From CAILZL01 sp049840395 (GTDB taxonomy: Bacteria > Pseudomonadota > Gammaproteobacteria > Steroidobacterales > Steroidobacteraceae): 64,000 nt of DNA. The DNA lies in contig JASGLD010000009.1 of the NCBI GenBank assembly GCA_049840395.1, positions 248,001 through 312,000 of the forward strand, written 5' to 3'. The notes below the pieces were generated by a model, which was not told the DNA's origin, made no database searches, and saw only the letters and a list, made by a program, of their open reading frames with translations. Positions 45,271-53,107 of this stretch are shown piece after piece. How positions within the stretch are numbered: the first letter of the stretch is position 1; the number at the start of each line of letters is the position of its first letter. Both the position numbers and the translations under genes were made by a program.

Positions 45271-45308
45271 GACGGGAGCGACCATATAGTCAATATGGTC
45301 ACGCCCGT
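45271..45308. repeat. palindromic repeat, GGGCGTGACCATATT family
   Basis: GACGGGAGCGACCATATAGTC facing AATATGGTCACGCCCGT; the same body occurs at 50058-50094. Confidence 0.7.
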
Positions 45309-45338
45309 ATAACAGACGGCATGGACGCCGATGATGGA

Positions 45339-46019
45339 TCACCCCATGATCCGCTGCTGAAACCAGATCAGGCAGGGATAGGTGGCAATCCATATCCAGA
45401 AGAAGCGGTTGAGGCCGAACAGCAAGGCATTGGCCAGATGAAAGCTGGCGGCAATACCTAGTGCGATGAGCAGTGCGGTGTGGCTGCTTAACGCCAGCGG
45501 AAACAGCAATTCAAATACCATCACCGCCCACGACACGAGGTATAGAAGTTGTGGCTGGTCGGCCCACCTGCGCAAGCCATCGCTGACTGGATACGCGGAA
45601 AACTCGAAGACATCGCGCAACGCCCGGCCATTGCGCCATTCCGGATTGCGCAGCTTCACCCAGCCGGCAATGAAGTACGACAACACCACCTGCAGAGCCA
45701 GATAACCCAGTGCAATTTCCTGCCAGCGTGGCGGCGCCAGTCGCGCGGCGCACAGGCAGATCAGTACCAACAGTGTCATGCGATCGCTGCCGCCGTTATA
45801 CGGTCCGGCGAAACGATGCAGCATGATGAGACCGAGCAATAGCAATGCCGGTATGACCCATTGAGTTTGGATCTGCAGTATCAGCAAGGCTGCCAGCAGC
45901 AGACGCGGCACAAATAGCCAGCGCAGCGCGGCTTGTGCGCGACAATGCTCCAAGCTTTGTTGCAGCAGGGCCCAGCCAGCCAGCAACTCCATCCAATGTA
46001 GTGCGCTATCGAGATTCAT
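45339..46019 (-). CDS. HTTM-like integral membrane protein
   Basis: 226 residues, about seven hydrophobic helices. The order and motifs such as YFIAGWVKLRNPEWRNGRAL and FHLANALLFGLNRFFWIWIATYP resemble HTTM (horizontally transferred transmembrane, gamma-carboxylase-related) proteins. Enzymatic activity is uncertain. It starts 3 bases after its upstream partner gene, and lies convergent to the bufferin operon. Confidence 0.7.
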   Translation of the reverse strand: MNLDSALHWMELLAGWALLQQSLEHCRAQAALRWLFVPRLLLAALLILQIQTQWVIPALLLLGLIMLHRFAGPYNGGSDRMTLLVLICLCAARLAPPRWQEIALGYLALQVVLSYFIAGWVKLRNPEWRNGRALRDVFEFSAYPVSDGLRRWADQPQLLYLVSWAVMVFELLFPLALSSHTALLIALGIAASFHLANALLFGLNRFFWIWIATYPCLIWFQQRIMG

Positions 46020-46022
46020 GAA

Positions 46023-46460
46023 TCAGCGGGTGGGCAGCATGGTCGGCTGCGACTCAAATACGATTTGTTGCTGCAACTGTGTGCCCTGACGTTCGATCAG
46101 CAGCAGACGAAACTGCAGCTGCTTGGCGCCGGTAGTCGCCGGTATCAAATCCCGTCGGTAATCTTCCAGCAGGCGTTCCAAGATTTGCTGTTCGCTATGT
46201 GCCGTAGGTTGTTCCAGAATGCGTTCGGCGCAACTCATCAGAAACAGCGATTCGTTCCAGCGTGGATTCCACAGCAAACGCGACCACAGGGTGGTGAAAG
46301 GCAGTTGCGCCGGTCGCGGTCGGAATTCCCGCCATTCGCCAAGTGGTTGTCCGCGTTCATTCAGCAAGGCGAATTGAATGCGCGGCGAGGGCGCGATGTA
46401 GTCGAAGAAGCGCCACGACGGCAACAACGCTGGCAACAACAATTGCAGTGAGCGCAACAT
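46023..46460 (-). CDS. hypothetical partner of the HTTM-like protein
   Basis: 145 residues, unrecognised. An N-terminal hydrophobic stretch (LQLLLPALLPSW) may be an anchor or weak signal; the rest is soluble with FALLNERGQPLGEW and FRLLLIERQG strands. Tightly coupled to the HTTM gene, so the two probably function together. Confidence 0.62.
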   Translation of the reverse strand: MLRSLQLLLPALLPSWRFFDYIAPSPRIQFALLNERGQPLGEWREFRPRPAQLPFTTLWSRLLWNPRWNESLFLMSCAERILEQPTAHSEQQILERLLEDYRRDLIPATTGAKQLQFRLLLIERQGTQLQQQIVFESQPTMLPTR

Positions 46461-46517
46461 GTTTCCTTTCTATTCGAACATTGGCTAAGTGGAGCTCATC
46501 TCAAAATTACGCAAGTT

Positions 46518-46589
46518 CGTCATGCCCGCGCAGGCGGGCATCCAGTAAGACACTATTTTCACTAGATTCCCGCCTTCGCGGGAATGACG
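46518..46589. repeat. dRS3-like inverted repeat pair
   Basis: CGTCATGCCCGCGCAGGCGGGCATCCAG facing CTAGATTCCCGCCTTCGCGGGAATGACG, between nasS and the HTTM pair. Confidence 0.82.
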
Positions 46590-46636
46590 GTTGTTTAGCC
46601 CGCATACTCCCATGCCAATGTTGAGCTGCGTTCTAG

Positions 46637-47860
46637 TCAGGTCTTGAAGGTCTGGATGTATTCCTCGACCGCAGTGGGTTCGAACGCCTTGCCGTCGAAG
46701 AAGCCTTCTGCAGTAAAACTCAGCGCATCGTTGCTGGCGGTGAGCGCAAAGCTGTTCTCGGTGCTGAGTTCGGTTTTGAAATCGGTCATCGGTGTGGCGA
46801 CGCCCAGCTTCTTCAAGGCATTACGATACAGATCCGGACGATAAGTCGCACGAGCCACCGCCATATTGGCGACCGAGAATGGCGTCTGCTGCCAGCGCAC
46901 CATCTGGGTGTAGAACCACAGCGCATGACTGGCCCAGGGGAAGGTGGCGGTGTGTCGGCTGGGTACGAAGAACTCTGGAATATGTACCGGCTCGCTGTCG
47001 CTGCTCAGCCGTAACTTGCAGCCCAGTGTGCGTCGCAATATTTCGGTGGGCGCGCCCACGTAGCGTGGTTGCGCCAGTAACAAGGCCAGTTCGGCATGAT
47101 TGTCGGGTTGTTCGCACCACTGCGCTGCCTTGTAGATGGCGCGAATCAAACCCGCCAATTGTTCTGGATGACGATCGGCCCAATCGCTGCGACAGCCCAG
47201 CACTTTTTCCGGGCTCAAGCGCCAGATGGCATGACCCGAAGTTACGATGGTGCCGACACCGGCTTCCACCGCCAGGCTGTTCCAGGGTTCACCGACGCAG
47301 AAGCCATCCACCTGGCCTTCACGCAATGCGGCCACCAACAGCGGCGGTGGAATCACCACCAAATTCACATCGCGATCCGGATCGATGCCGCTGGCTGCCA
47401 GCCAATAACGCAGTTCGTAGTTGTGGCAGGAGAATGGATACACCATGCCCAGGTTCAGTGGCGGTTGTTGGTCGCGCGCGCGTTGCGCCACCACTTGTTG
47501 CAAGGCTTTGCCCTGTTGTGTCGGACCGGCGCCTAACTGTGCGCCCTGGTCCTGCATGGACTGCCATAGTGAGTTGCTGACGGTGATGGCATTGCCGCCC
47601 AGACCCAGCGCAATCGGCGCAATCATGGGAAAGGTGAGATGACCGATGCCCAGCGATGAAGCCACCGTCATGGGACCGAGCATCTGCGCTGCATCGAAGT
47701 GACCGACCATGATGCGGTCGCGAATATTCGCCCAGGAGGTTTCACGCACCAACGTGATTTCCAATCCCTCGGCGGCGGTGAAGCCCTTGTTTACTGCCGC
47801 CACCAGCGTGGCGCAATCCAGCAGGGGCACGAAGCCGATAATGAGATTGTTCGGGGTCAT
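46637..47860 (-). CDS. nasS: NasS-type nitrate sensor (CmpA/NrtA-like binding protein, cytosolic)
   Basis: 407 residues of the nitrate ABC-transporter binding-protein fold (NNLIIGFVPLLDCATLVAAV, GHFDAAQMLGPMTVASSLG, YPFSCHNYELRYWLAASG, VDGFCVGEPWN). It lacks any signal peptide and starts 1 base inside the nasT stop (TAATG), which marks it as the cytosolic sensor NasS rather than a transporter subunit. Known role: sequesters NasT without nitrate and releases it when nitrate or nitrite binds. Confidence 0.88.
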   Translation of the reverse strand: MTPNNLIIGFVPLLDCATLVAAVNKGFTAAEGLEITLVRETSWANIRDRIMVGHFDAAQMLGPMTVASSLGIGHLTFPMIAPIALGLGGNAITVSNSLWQSMQDQGAQLGAGPTQQGKALQQVVAQRARDQQPPLNLGMVYPFSCHNYELRYWLAASGIDPDRDVNLVVIPPPLLVAALREGQVDGFCVGEPWNSLAVEAGVGTIVTSGHAIWRLSPEKVLGCRSDWADRHPEQLAGLIRAIYKAAQWCEQPDNHAELALLLAQPRYVGAPTEILRRTLGCKLRLSSDSEPVHIPEFFVPSRHTATFPWASHALWFYTQMVRWQQTPFSVANMAVARATYRPDLYRNALKKLGVATPMTDFKTELSTENSFALTASNDALSFTAEGFFDGKAFEPTAVEEYIQTFKT

Positions 47861-48447
47861 TATTTCAACAACTTTGCGGCGGTGATGATGCTCTGTGCCA
47901 CATCCGAGAGTTTCAGGTTTTCGTTCATTGCAGTCTTGCGCATTAAAGCATAGGCATCTTCTTCATTCATGTTGCGTTGCTTCATGAGAATGCCCTTGGC
48001 GCGATCCACCAGCTTGCGTTCTTCCAGTTGCTGCTTGGTGCGGTCCAGTTCGACGCGCAATTGATTGAAAGCCTTGAAGCGGCTGATGGTCAGTTCCAGG
48101 ATGGAATTGATGCGTTCCTTTTTCAGGCCATCGACCACATAGGCGCTGACGCCGGCCAGCACCGCCTGTTCGGTCATGCCGGCATCCGACTTGTCGACGA
48201 ACATGGCAATGGGACGTTGCACCACACGCGACACCTGGAACATCTGTTCCAGGACATCGCGATTGGGATTTTCCAGATCGATGAAAATCACGTCCGGTGC
48301 GGAATCGACAATGCGCTTGAGCAGATTCTGCATGTCGCGCACCACGATCACGTCGGCATGCCCCGCCTCGCGCAGGCCATCCTCGAGAATCGCGGCGCGC
48401 GTGACGTTCTGATCGATGATCAGGATGCGAAAAGAGGAGTCGGGCAT
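47860..48447 (-). CDS. nasT: NasT-type ANTAR response regulator / antiterminator
   Basis: 195 residues from ATG 48447 (MPDSSFRILIIDQN); the frame runs on to 48492 without better start. Pseudo-receiver domain in residues 1-120, then a coiled coil and the RNA-binding ANTAR domain (LVDRAKGILMKQRNMNEEDAYALMRKTAM). Released NasT binds tandem-hairpin leaders and prevents termination of nitrate genes. Candidate targets exist in this window at 54684-54719 and 38632-38688. Confidence 0.93.
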   Translation of the reverse strand: MPDSSFRILIIDQNVTRAAILEDGLREAGHADVIVVRDMQNLLKRIVDSAPDVIFIDLENPNRDVLEQMFQVSRVVQRPIAMFVDKSDAGMTEQAVLAGVSAYVVDGLKKERINSILELTISRFKAFNQLRVELDRTKQQLEERKLVDRAKGILMKQRNMNEEDAYALMRKTAMNENLKLSDVAQSIITAAKLLK

Positions 48448-48563
48448 GCGGCACAGCGTGAGAATGAATGCTGCGCAGCATACCCGACTCAATCACCACA
48501 GACTCATCAAAATTGGCATCAGAACTCACTCATCAAAGCGGCTGCATCCTTGCGGCCTGCTCA

Positions 48564-49952
48564 TCACCACACGAAATCCAACTGTGCCCAGAACTTCTTG
48601 GTATCGGCCAGCGTGCTGAAGGCATTGTTTACCAGTGTGGCGCCGCTACCGGTATTGGCCACCAACTGCAACGGTGTGCCGATGTGATAGTCGCCATACT
48701 TCAATGTGCCGGTCACGCGCGAATACTTGGCGGATAGCTGGATATTGAACTCTTCGCCCAAGTCCAGACTGTCCATGGTGCTCTTGTACTTATGTTGCAT
48801 GACGCTGAGCGACACGGTTTCGAAGGGCTTGATGCCCTTGGTGGTGATACCGGCGGTCAAGTACTGATCGTTAATTCCCTTGGCAGGCGTGCTTAAGAAC
48901 TTATCCACCCAGCCTTGGAATTTGTGCAGCGTAGCCAGCGGTGTTTGGAAGCCCTGCACACCGTCGCCTTCGAGATTTTCCACACCCGCGCCCAACGAAT
49001 ACTGACGATAGGTGCCGATCACTTCGGCAGCGTAGTAATCGTTGCTGAAGTCCTGCTGGCCCACCGGTCGCGAAGTCTTGTAGCTGCCATAGTCCTTCTG
49101 GTTGGCCCATGAAGCCGAGTAGGCCAATTTAATCTTGCTGATGTTGTAGGTGCCGGCAAAGCGTGCGCCCAGCGTTTCACTGGAGCCACGTGCCGGATTC
49201 AGTCCGGCTTTTTGCGTGGCATTCAAACCGGCGCCGGTCACGAAGTCGGTGATCGGGTCGAAATCCAAGAAGTAGGCGAAGCCGGTCAGCTTGCCGACGC
49301 GAAATTGATACGCGACATTGCCCAGGATGATGTCGCCTTTGTAAGCGCCCTGTGGCGAGTCCGGTCCATAGATGCGATTGGCGCGATTGGCATAGGTCAC
49401 ATCGACGGTGAGGTTGTTGTTGAGGAACTTGGGCACCACGCGCAGTGCATCGAAGGTTTGTTCGTTCATGCGCCAGCCCACATTGCCGACGAAACGTTGA
49501 TCGTCCAGCGTGATGCGCTGCCGACCCAGTGTGATGGTGGTATTGGTGATGCTGGTATTGGTCAGTTGCAGACGATTCACTTCATAGGCTTCAGGATCGG
49601 CCACCACCGGATAGAAGGCATAACCGGGCACGCTGGGGTCGCTGCGATAGTGGTCTTGTATGACCGTCAGGAAGTCGCCTTCGGCAAGCAATGCGGTGCT
49701 CCATGCCTTGCCGGTTTCTGCGCCCAGACGTGCACGCACGGTGGTGGCATTGGCTTTATCTGTCAGTGCGGCCGGTGGCGGATCTTGATCCACCATTTCG
49801 TAGCGGGCACGAACGTCGATGATGGGTTTGGTTTCACCCAGAGCGCCGGTGATGGGGTTGGCGCTTGCGACATTGCAAGCGACGGCTATTGCCATATTCA
49901 TGGCCATGGCGAGTGTGAGTTGTGTGGTCTTCGTCTTCAGCAAGCGGGACAT
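48564..49952 (-). CDS. outer-membrane porin-like beta-barrel (alginate-export type)
   Basis: 462 residues; signal peptide ends near ASAN, TTTAGGAGC precedes the ATG. Repeating amphipathic strands through the length and a C-terminal aromatic ending (FWAQLDFVW) show a monomeric barrel of the alginate_export/OprD-like kind (IDVRARYEMVDQDP at the start is typical). Its place in the nitrate operon suggests an outer-membrane channel for nitrate; that is inference. Confidence 0.85.
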   Translation of the reverse strand: MSRLLKTKTTQLTLAMAMNMAIAVACNVASANPITGALGETKPIIDVRARYEMVDQDPPPAALTDKANATTVRARLGAETGKAWSTALLAEGDFLTVIQDHYRSDPSVPGYAFYPVVADPEAYEVNRLQLTNTSITNTTITLGRQRITLDDQRFVGNVGWRMNEQTFDALRVVPKFLNNNLTVDVTYANRANRIYGPDSPQGAYKGDIILGNVAYQFRVGKLTGFAYFLDFDPITDFVTGAGLNATQKAGLNPARGSSETLGARFAGTYNISKIKLAYSASWANQKDYGSYKTSRPVGQQDFSNDYYAAEVIGTYRQYSLGAGVENLEGDGVQGFQTPLATLHKFQGWVDKFLSTPAKGINDQYLTAGITTKGIKPFETVSLSVMQHKYKSTMDSLDLGEEFNIQLSAKYSRVTGTLKYGDYHIGTPLQLVANTGSGATLVNNAFSTLADTKKFWAQLDFVW

Positions 49953-50012
49953 TGCATGCTCCTAAAAAACTTGGGCGCCATTGCACAAGTTGGGTTACTA
50001 AAATTTCAAACC

Positions 50013-50094
50013 GGGTTCGATGAATCGAACCCCTACGATTGACGATCGAATTTCTATGTAGGGGCGTGCCATATCGTTAATATGGTCACGCCCA
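50013..50094. repeat. GTAG-headed REP pair with two different stems
   Basis: GGGTTCGATGAATCGAACCCCTAC (inverse orientation) and GTAGGGGCGTGCCATAT...ATATGGTCACGCCC. Sits between the ATPase gene and the porin gene. Confidence 0.75.
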
Positions 50095-50100
50095 TCTTGA

Positions 50101-51783
50101 TTACGCCACCTTGTGCGCGTCATTCACCTCGTATTCTTCAAGGAAGCTCAGCAGCTCTTCGCGGTAGTGCCAGTACTTGGCATGTTCCAGCAGGGCTTTG
50201 CGGCTGCGCGGTCGCGGCAGATCCACATTCATGATCTTGCCGATGCGGGCATGCGGACCATTGGTCATCATCACCACGCGATCGGCCAGCAGAATGGCTT
50301 CATCGACATCGTGGGTGACGCAGATGGCAGTGATCTGGCTGCGCTTCCACACATCCATCAACACTTCCTGCAGTTCCCAACGAGTGAGCGCATCCAGCAT
50401 GCCGAAGGGTTCGTCGAGCAGCAGCAGCTTAGGGCTAAGTGCAAAAGCGCGTGCCAGGCCGACACGCTGACGCATGCCGTTGCTCATGTCGCTGGCCTTC
50501 TTATCCATCGAGTCGGCCAGACCAACGCGGCTTAAGTAATACTCGATGACATCGGTGCGTTCGGCGGCGCTGACATGCGGATAAACTTTTTGTACACCCA
50601 GTGCCACGTTTTCGCGTGCCGATAGCCACGGCAGCAGGTTGGGCGATTGAAACACCACGCCGCGATCGGGGCCGGCGTGATTGACTTCGCGGCCATCGAG
50701 AATGATCGAGCCTTCGCTGATGTCGTTAAGACCTGCGACCATCGACAGCACCGTCGACTTGCCGCAACCCGAGTGACCGATCAAGGAAATGAACTCGCCC
50801 TTAGCAATGTTGAGCGAGAACTTGTCCACCACAGTCAGTGGTCCTTTCGGTGTGGGATAGATCTTGGTGACGTCGTAGAACTCCACATACTTGTTCGCAT
50901 CCTGCGCCGGTTTGGGTTGCAGTTCTTTACGCACTGCATCGGGCAGGCGCTCGGTGGCGGTAATGGGTACGACTTTCGGTGCAATGCGTTCTTCACTGGA
51001 AGCGCCGCGCTCGGCACCCATGTCCAGCAGGTACTGAGTGATCTCGGCGCGTAGCTTCTTATAGGCCTCATCGTGATTGACGTTCTTGCGATCGCGTGGG
51101 CGCGGCAGATCGATCTTGAATTCACGAGCCAGCGTGGCGCGCGGTGCAACCGTCAAGGGAATGATGCGATCGGCCAGCAGCAGGGCTTCATCCACATCGT
51201 TGGTAACCAGGATGACGGTCTTCTTGTCCTGCTCCCAGATGCTTTCGATTTCGTCCTGGAGCTTGGCGCGGGTCAGTGCATCCAGTGCCGATAGCGGTTC
51301 ATCCAGCAGCAGGATTTCCGGATTCATGGCCAGTGCACGCGCCACCGCGACGCGTTGCCGCATGCCGCCGGATAACTCAGCAGGACGACGTTCTGCGGCG
51401 TGCGGTAGGCCGACCATGTTGATGTACTTGTCGGTGTGCGCCACGCGTTGCGCCTTACTCCACTCAGGGTGCACGGCTTCCACCGCCATCAAGATGTTGT
51501 CGCGCACGGTGAGCCAGGGAAACAACGAATAACTTTGAAACACCAGGCCGCGATCCGGGCCTGCGCCGGTGACGGGCTGGCCCTTCACCAACACTTCGCC
51601 GCTATCCGGTTGCACCAGGCCGGCGATGCTGTTGATCAAGGTGGTCTTGCCGCTGCCTGAGAAACCGACGATGGCGACGAACTCGCCTTCTTCGATGCTC
51701 AGGTTAACGTTGTGCAACACATCGGTGACATGGCCATCGGCCGTGTAGCTTTTACAAACGTTTTTCAATTCAAGGATGGGCAT
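50101..51783 (-). CDS. nitrate ABC transporter ATP-binding protein, two fused ATPase domains
   Basis: 560 residues holding two complete ABC ATPases. Domain 1 (about 1-240): Walker A GFSGSGKTTL, signature LSGGMRQRVA, Walker B ILLLDEPLSALD. Domain 2 (about 295-545): Walker A GHSGCGKSTV, signature altered to MSNGMRQRVG, Walker B LLLLDEPFGMLD. Both are NrtD/SsuB/TauB-type. One chain replaces the NrtC/NrtD pair; the substrate-binding domain of cyanobacterial NrtC is absent. Acts at the inner membrane with NrtB. Confidence 0.92.
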   Translation of the reverse strand: MPILELKNVCKSYTADGHVTDVLHNVNLSIEEGEFVAIVGFSGSGKTTLINSIAGLVQPDSGEVLVKGQPVTGAGPDRGLVFQSYSLFPWLTVRDNILMAVEAVHPEWSKAQRVAHTDKYINMVGLPHAAERRPAELSGGMRQRVAVARALAMNPEILLLDEPLSALDALTRAKLQDEIESIWEQDKKTVILVTNDVDEALLLADRIIPLTVAPRATLAREFKIDLPRPRDRKNVNHDEAYKKLRAEITQYLLDMGAERGASSEERIAPKVVPITATERLPDAVRKELQPKPAQDANKYVEFYDVTKIYPTPKGPLTVVDKFSLNIAKGEFISLIGHSGCGKSTVLSMVAGLNDISEGSIILDGREVNHAGPDRGVVFQSPNLLPWLSARENVALGVQKVYPHVSAAERTDVIEYYLSRVGLADSMDKKASDMSNGMRQRVGLARAFALSPKLLLLDEPFGMLDALTRWELQEVLMDVWKRSQITAICVTHDVDEAILLADRVVMMTNGPHARIGKIMNVDLPRPRSRKALLEHAKYWHYREELLSFLEEYEVNDAHKVA

Positions 51784-51795
51784 TATTTATTCCTC

Positions 51796-51852
51796 GTAGG
51801 CCGGGTGCCGCACCCGGCGATCAGCGGATGTCGGGTGCGGCACCCGACCTAC
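51796..51852. repeat. GTAG-headed REP pair between nrtB and the ATPase gene
   Basis: GTAGGCCGGGTGCCGCACCCGGC facing GTCGGGTGCGGCACCCGACCTAC. Confidence 0.82.
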
Positions 51853-51875
51853 GTTGGAGAGCGTTGTGATATTCA

Positions 51876-52997
51876 TCAACGACGACCCGAGAAATTCACC
51901 AGCGTCTGAATCGTGAACATCACGCGATCCAGCAAGAAGCCGATGATGCCGATGGTGAACACCGCCACCATCAAACGACTTAAAGAGTCAGTGCTGCCGT
52001 TCTGGAATTCATCCCACACGAATTTGCCGAGGCCGGGGTTCTGCGCCAGCATTTCCGCGGCGATCAGCACCATCCAGCCCACGCCCAACGACAGGCGCAG
52101 GCCGGTAAAGATCAGCGGCAGCGAAGAAGGGATGACCAGCTTGAACAGCTTGGTGGTCCACTTGAGGTTCAATACCTTGGCGACATTGAGCAGATCCTTA
52201 TCGATCGAGGATACGCCCAGTGCGGTGTTGATCAGCGTCGGCCACATCGAGCACAGCGCCACGGTGATCGCTGAAGTAATGAAGGACTTCTCGAACATCG
52301 GGTTGTCCGTGACATACATGGCGCTCACCACCATGGTGACGAGTGGCAGCCAGGCCAGCGGCGACACTGGCTTGAAGATTTGAATGAAGGGATTCACCGC
52401 TGCATTGATGTTGGCCGACAGGCCGCACAGGATGCCCAGTGGAATCGCCACCAACGAGGCCAGCACGAAGCCGGTGAATACCGTGCGCAAACTGGTGAAG
52501 ATCTGATCTATGTACGTCGGCTTACCGGTGTACTTCACCTTGCTGGGTTCGGCGGCGGGATCTTCTTTCAAACGTTCGGCATTGCGTTCTGCCTGACGTG
52601 CGTAGAAGGCATCGCGTTTATCGCGTTCGGCCTGGTGATCGGTCCACAACACACCGACTTGATTCCACACCGCAGCAGGTCCGGGAATGGTGCCGAGGCT
52701 GGTGACGATGCGTGTCGACATCTGGCTCCAGATCAACAGGAACAACAGAATGGCCAGCACCGGCATGCCGAGCAGTTGCCACAGTTGTTTGAGCTGCGGT
52801 TTGGCGTGTTCGCCGCGCAGCATGCGTAGTACCGGCACCAGAAAGCCCAGTCCTGCCACATTCAAAATGCCGTAGATGCGTTCAAAGTGGCGCGCGGTGT
52901 TAACCACTTTCTTATTGGGTGGAGCGGCGGAGGTGTTGGCTGCGACAGGTGTTGCCGGCGGAGCGGTCACCTTGGCAGCCGCATTGGATGCGGACAT
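51876..52997 (-). CDS. nrtB: nitrate ABC transporter permease
   Basis: 373 residues from ATG 52997, preceded by CGAGG; an ATG at 53021 lacks a ribosome site. An Ala/Pro-rich N-terminal tail is followed by one helix (LAILLFLLIWSQMSTRIV), a charged linker, then the BPD permease core with about five helices and the EAA-like loop (NVAKVLNLKWTTKLFKLVIPSSLPLIFTG). Moves nitrate across the inner membrane with NrtA and the fused ATPase. Confidence 0.92.
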   Translation of the reverse strand: MSASNAAAKVTAPPATPVAANTSAAPPNKKVVNTARHFERIYGILNVAGLGFLVPVLRMLRGEHAKPQLKQLWQLLGMPVLAILLFLLIWSQMSTRIVTSLGTIPGPAAVWNQVGVLWTDHQAERDKRDAFYARQAERNAERLKEDPAAEPSKVKYTGKPTYIDQIFTSLRTVFTGFVLASLVAIPLGILCGLSANINAAVNPFIQIFKPVSPLAWLPLVTMVVSAMYVTDNPMFEKSFITSAITVALCSMWPTLINTALGVSSIDKDLLNVAKVLNLKWTTKLFKLVIPSSLPLIFTGLRLSLGVGWMVLIAAEMLAQNPGLGKFVWDEFQNGSTDSLSRLMVAVFTIGIIGFLLDRVMFTIQTLVNFSGRR

Positions 52998-53068
52998 GGC
53001 GGAATCCTCGTGCTGTGACATGGTGCAATCGTCGATAGGTTTTATCTGGGGCGTTTATCCGTCTGATG

Positions 53069-53102
53069 AGCGCTCCCGCTGCGCATTGCGGGCGGGAGCG
53101 CT
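53069..53102 (-). other. strong intergenic hairpin between nrtA and nrtB
   Basis: Perfect 11-bp stem AGCGCTCCCGC/GCGGGAGCGCT around a 12-base loop, 6 bases past the nrtA stop, with no T run on the coding strand. It could protect nrtA mRNA 3' ends so the binding protein is made in excess. Confidence 0.7.
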
Positions 53103-53107
53103 GCGAC

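Noticed and set aside
50013..50036. GGGTTCGATGAATCGAACCC resembles a tRNA T-arm
   Set aside because: It is a perfect palindrome with a GTAG head and no acceptor, anticodon or D arm; a REP element explains it.
49212..50042. 276-codon plus-strand frame opposite the porin gene
   Set aside because: Shadow; the minus strand carries signal peptide, ribosome site and barrel pattern.
50061..50085. TGGCACG on the minus strand before the porin gene as a sigma-54 -24 element
   Set aside because: No TTGC at the right spacing; the sequence belongs to a repeat shared with 45271-45308.
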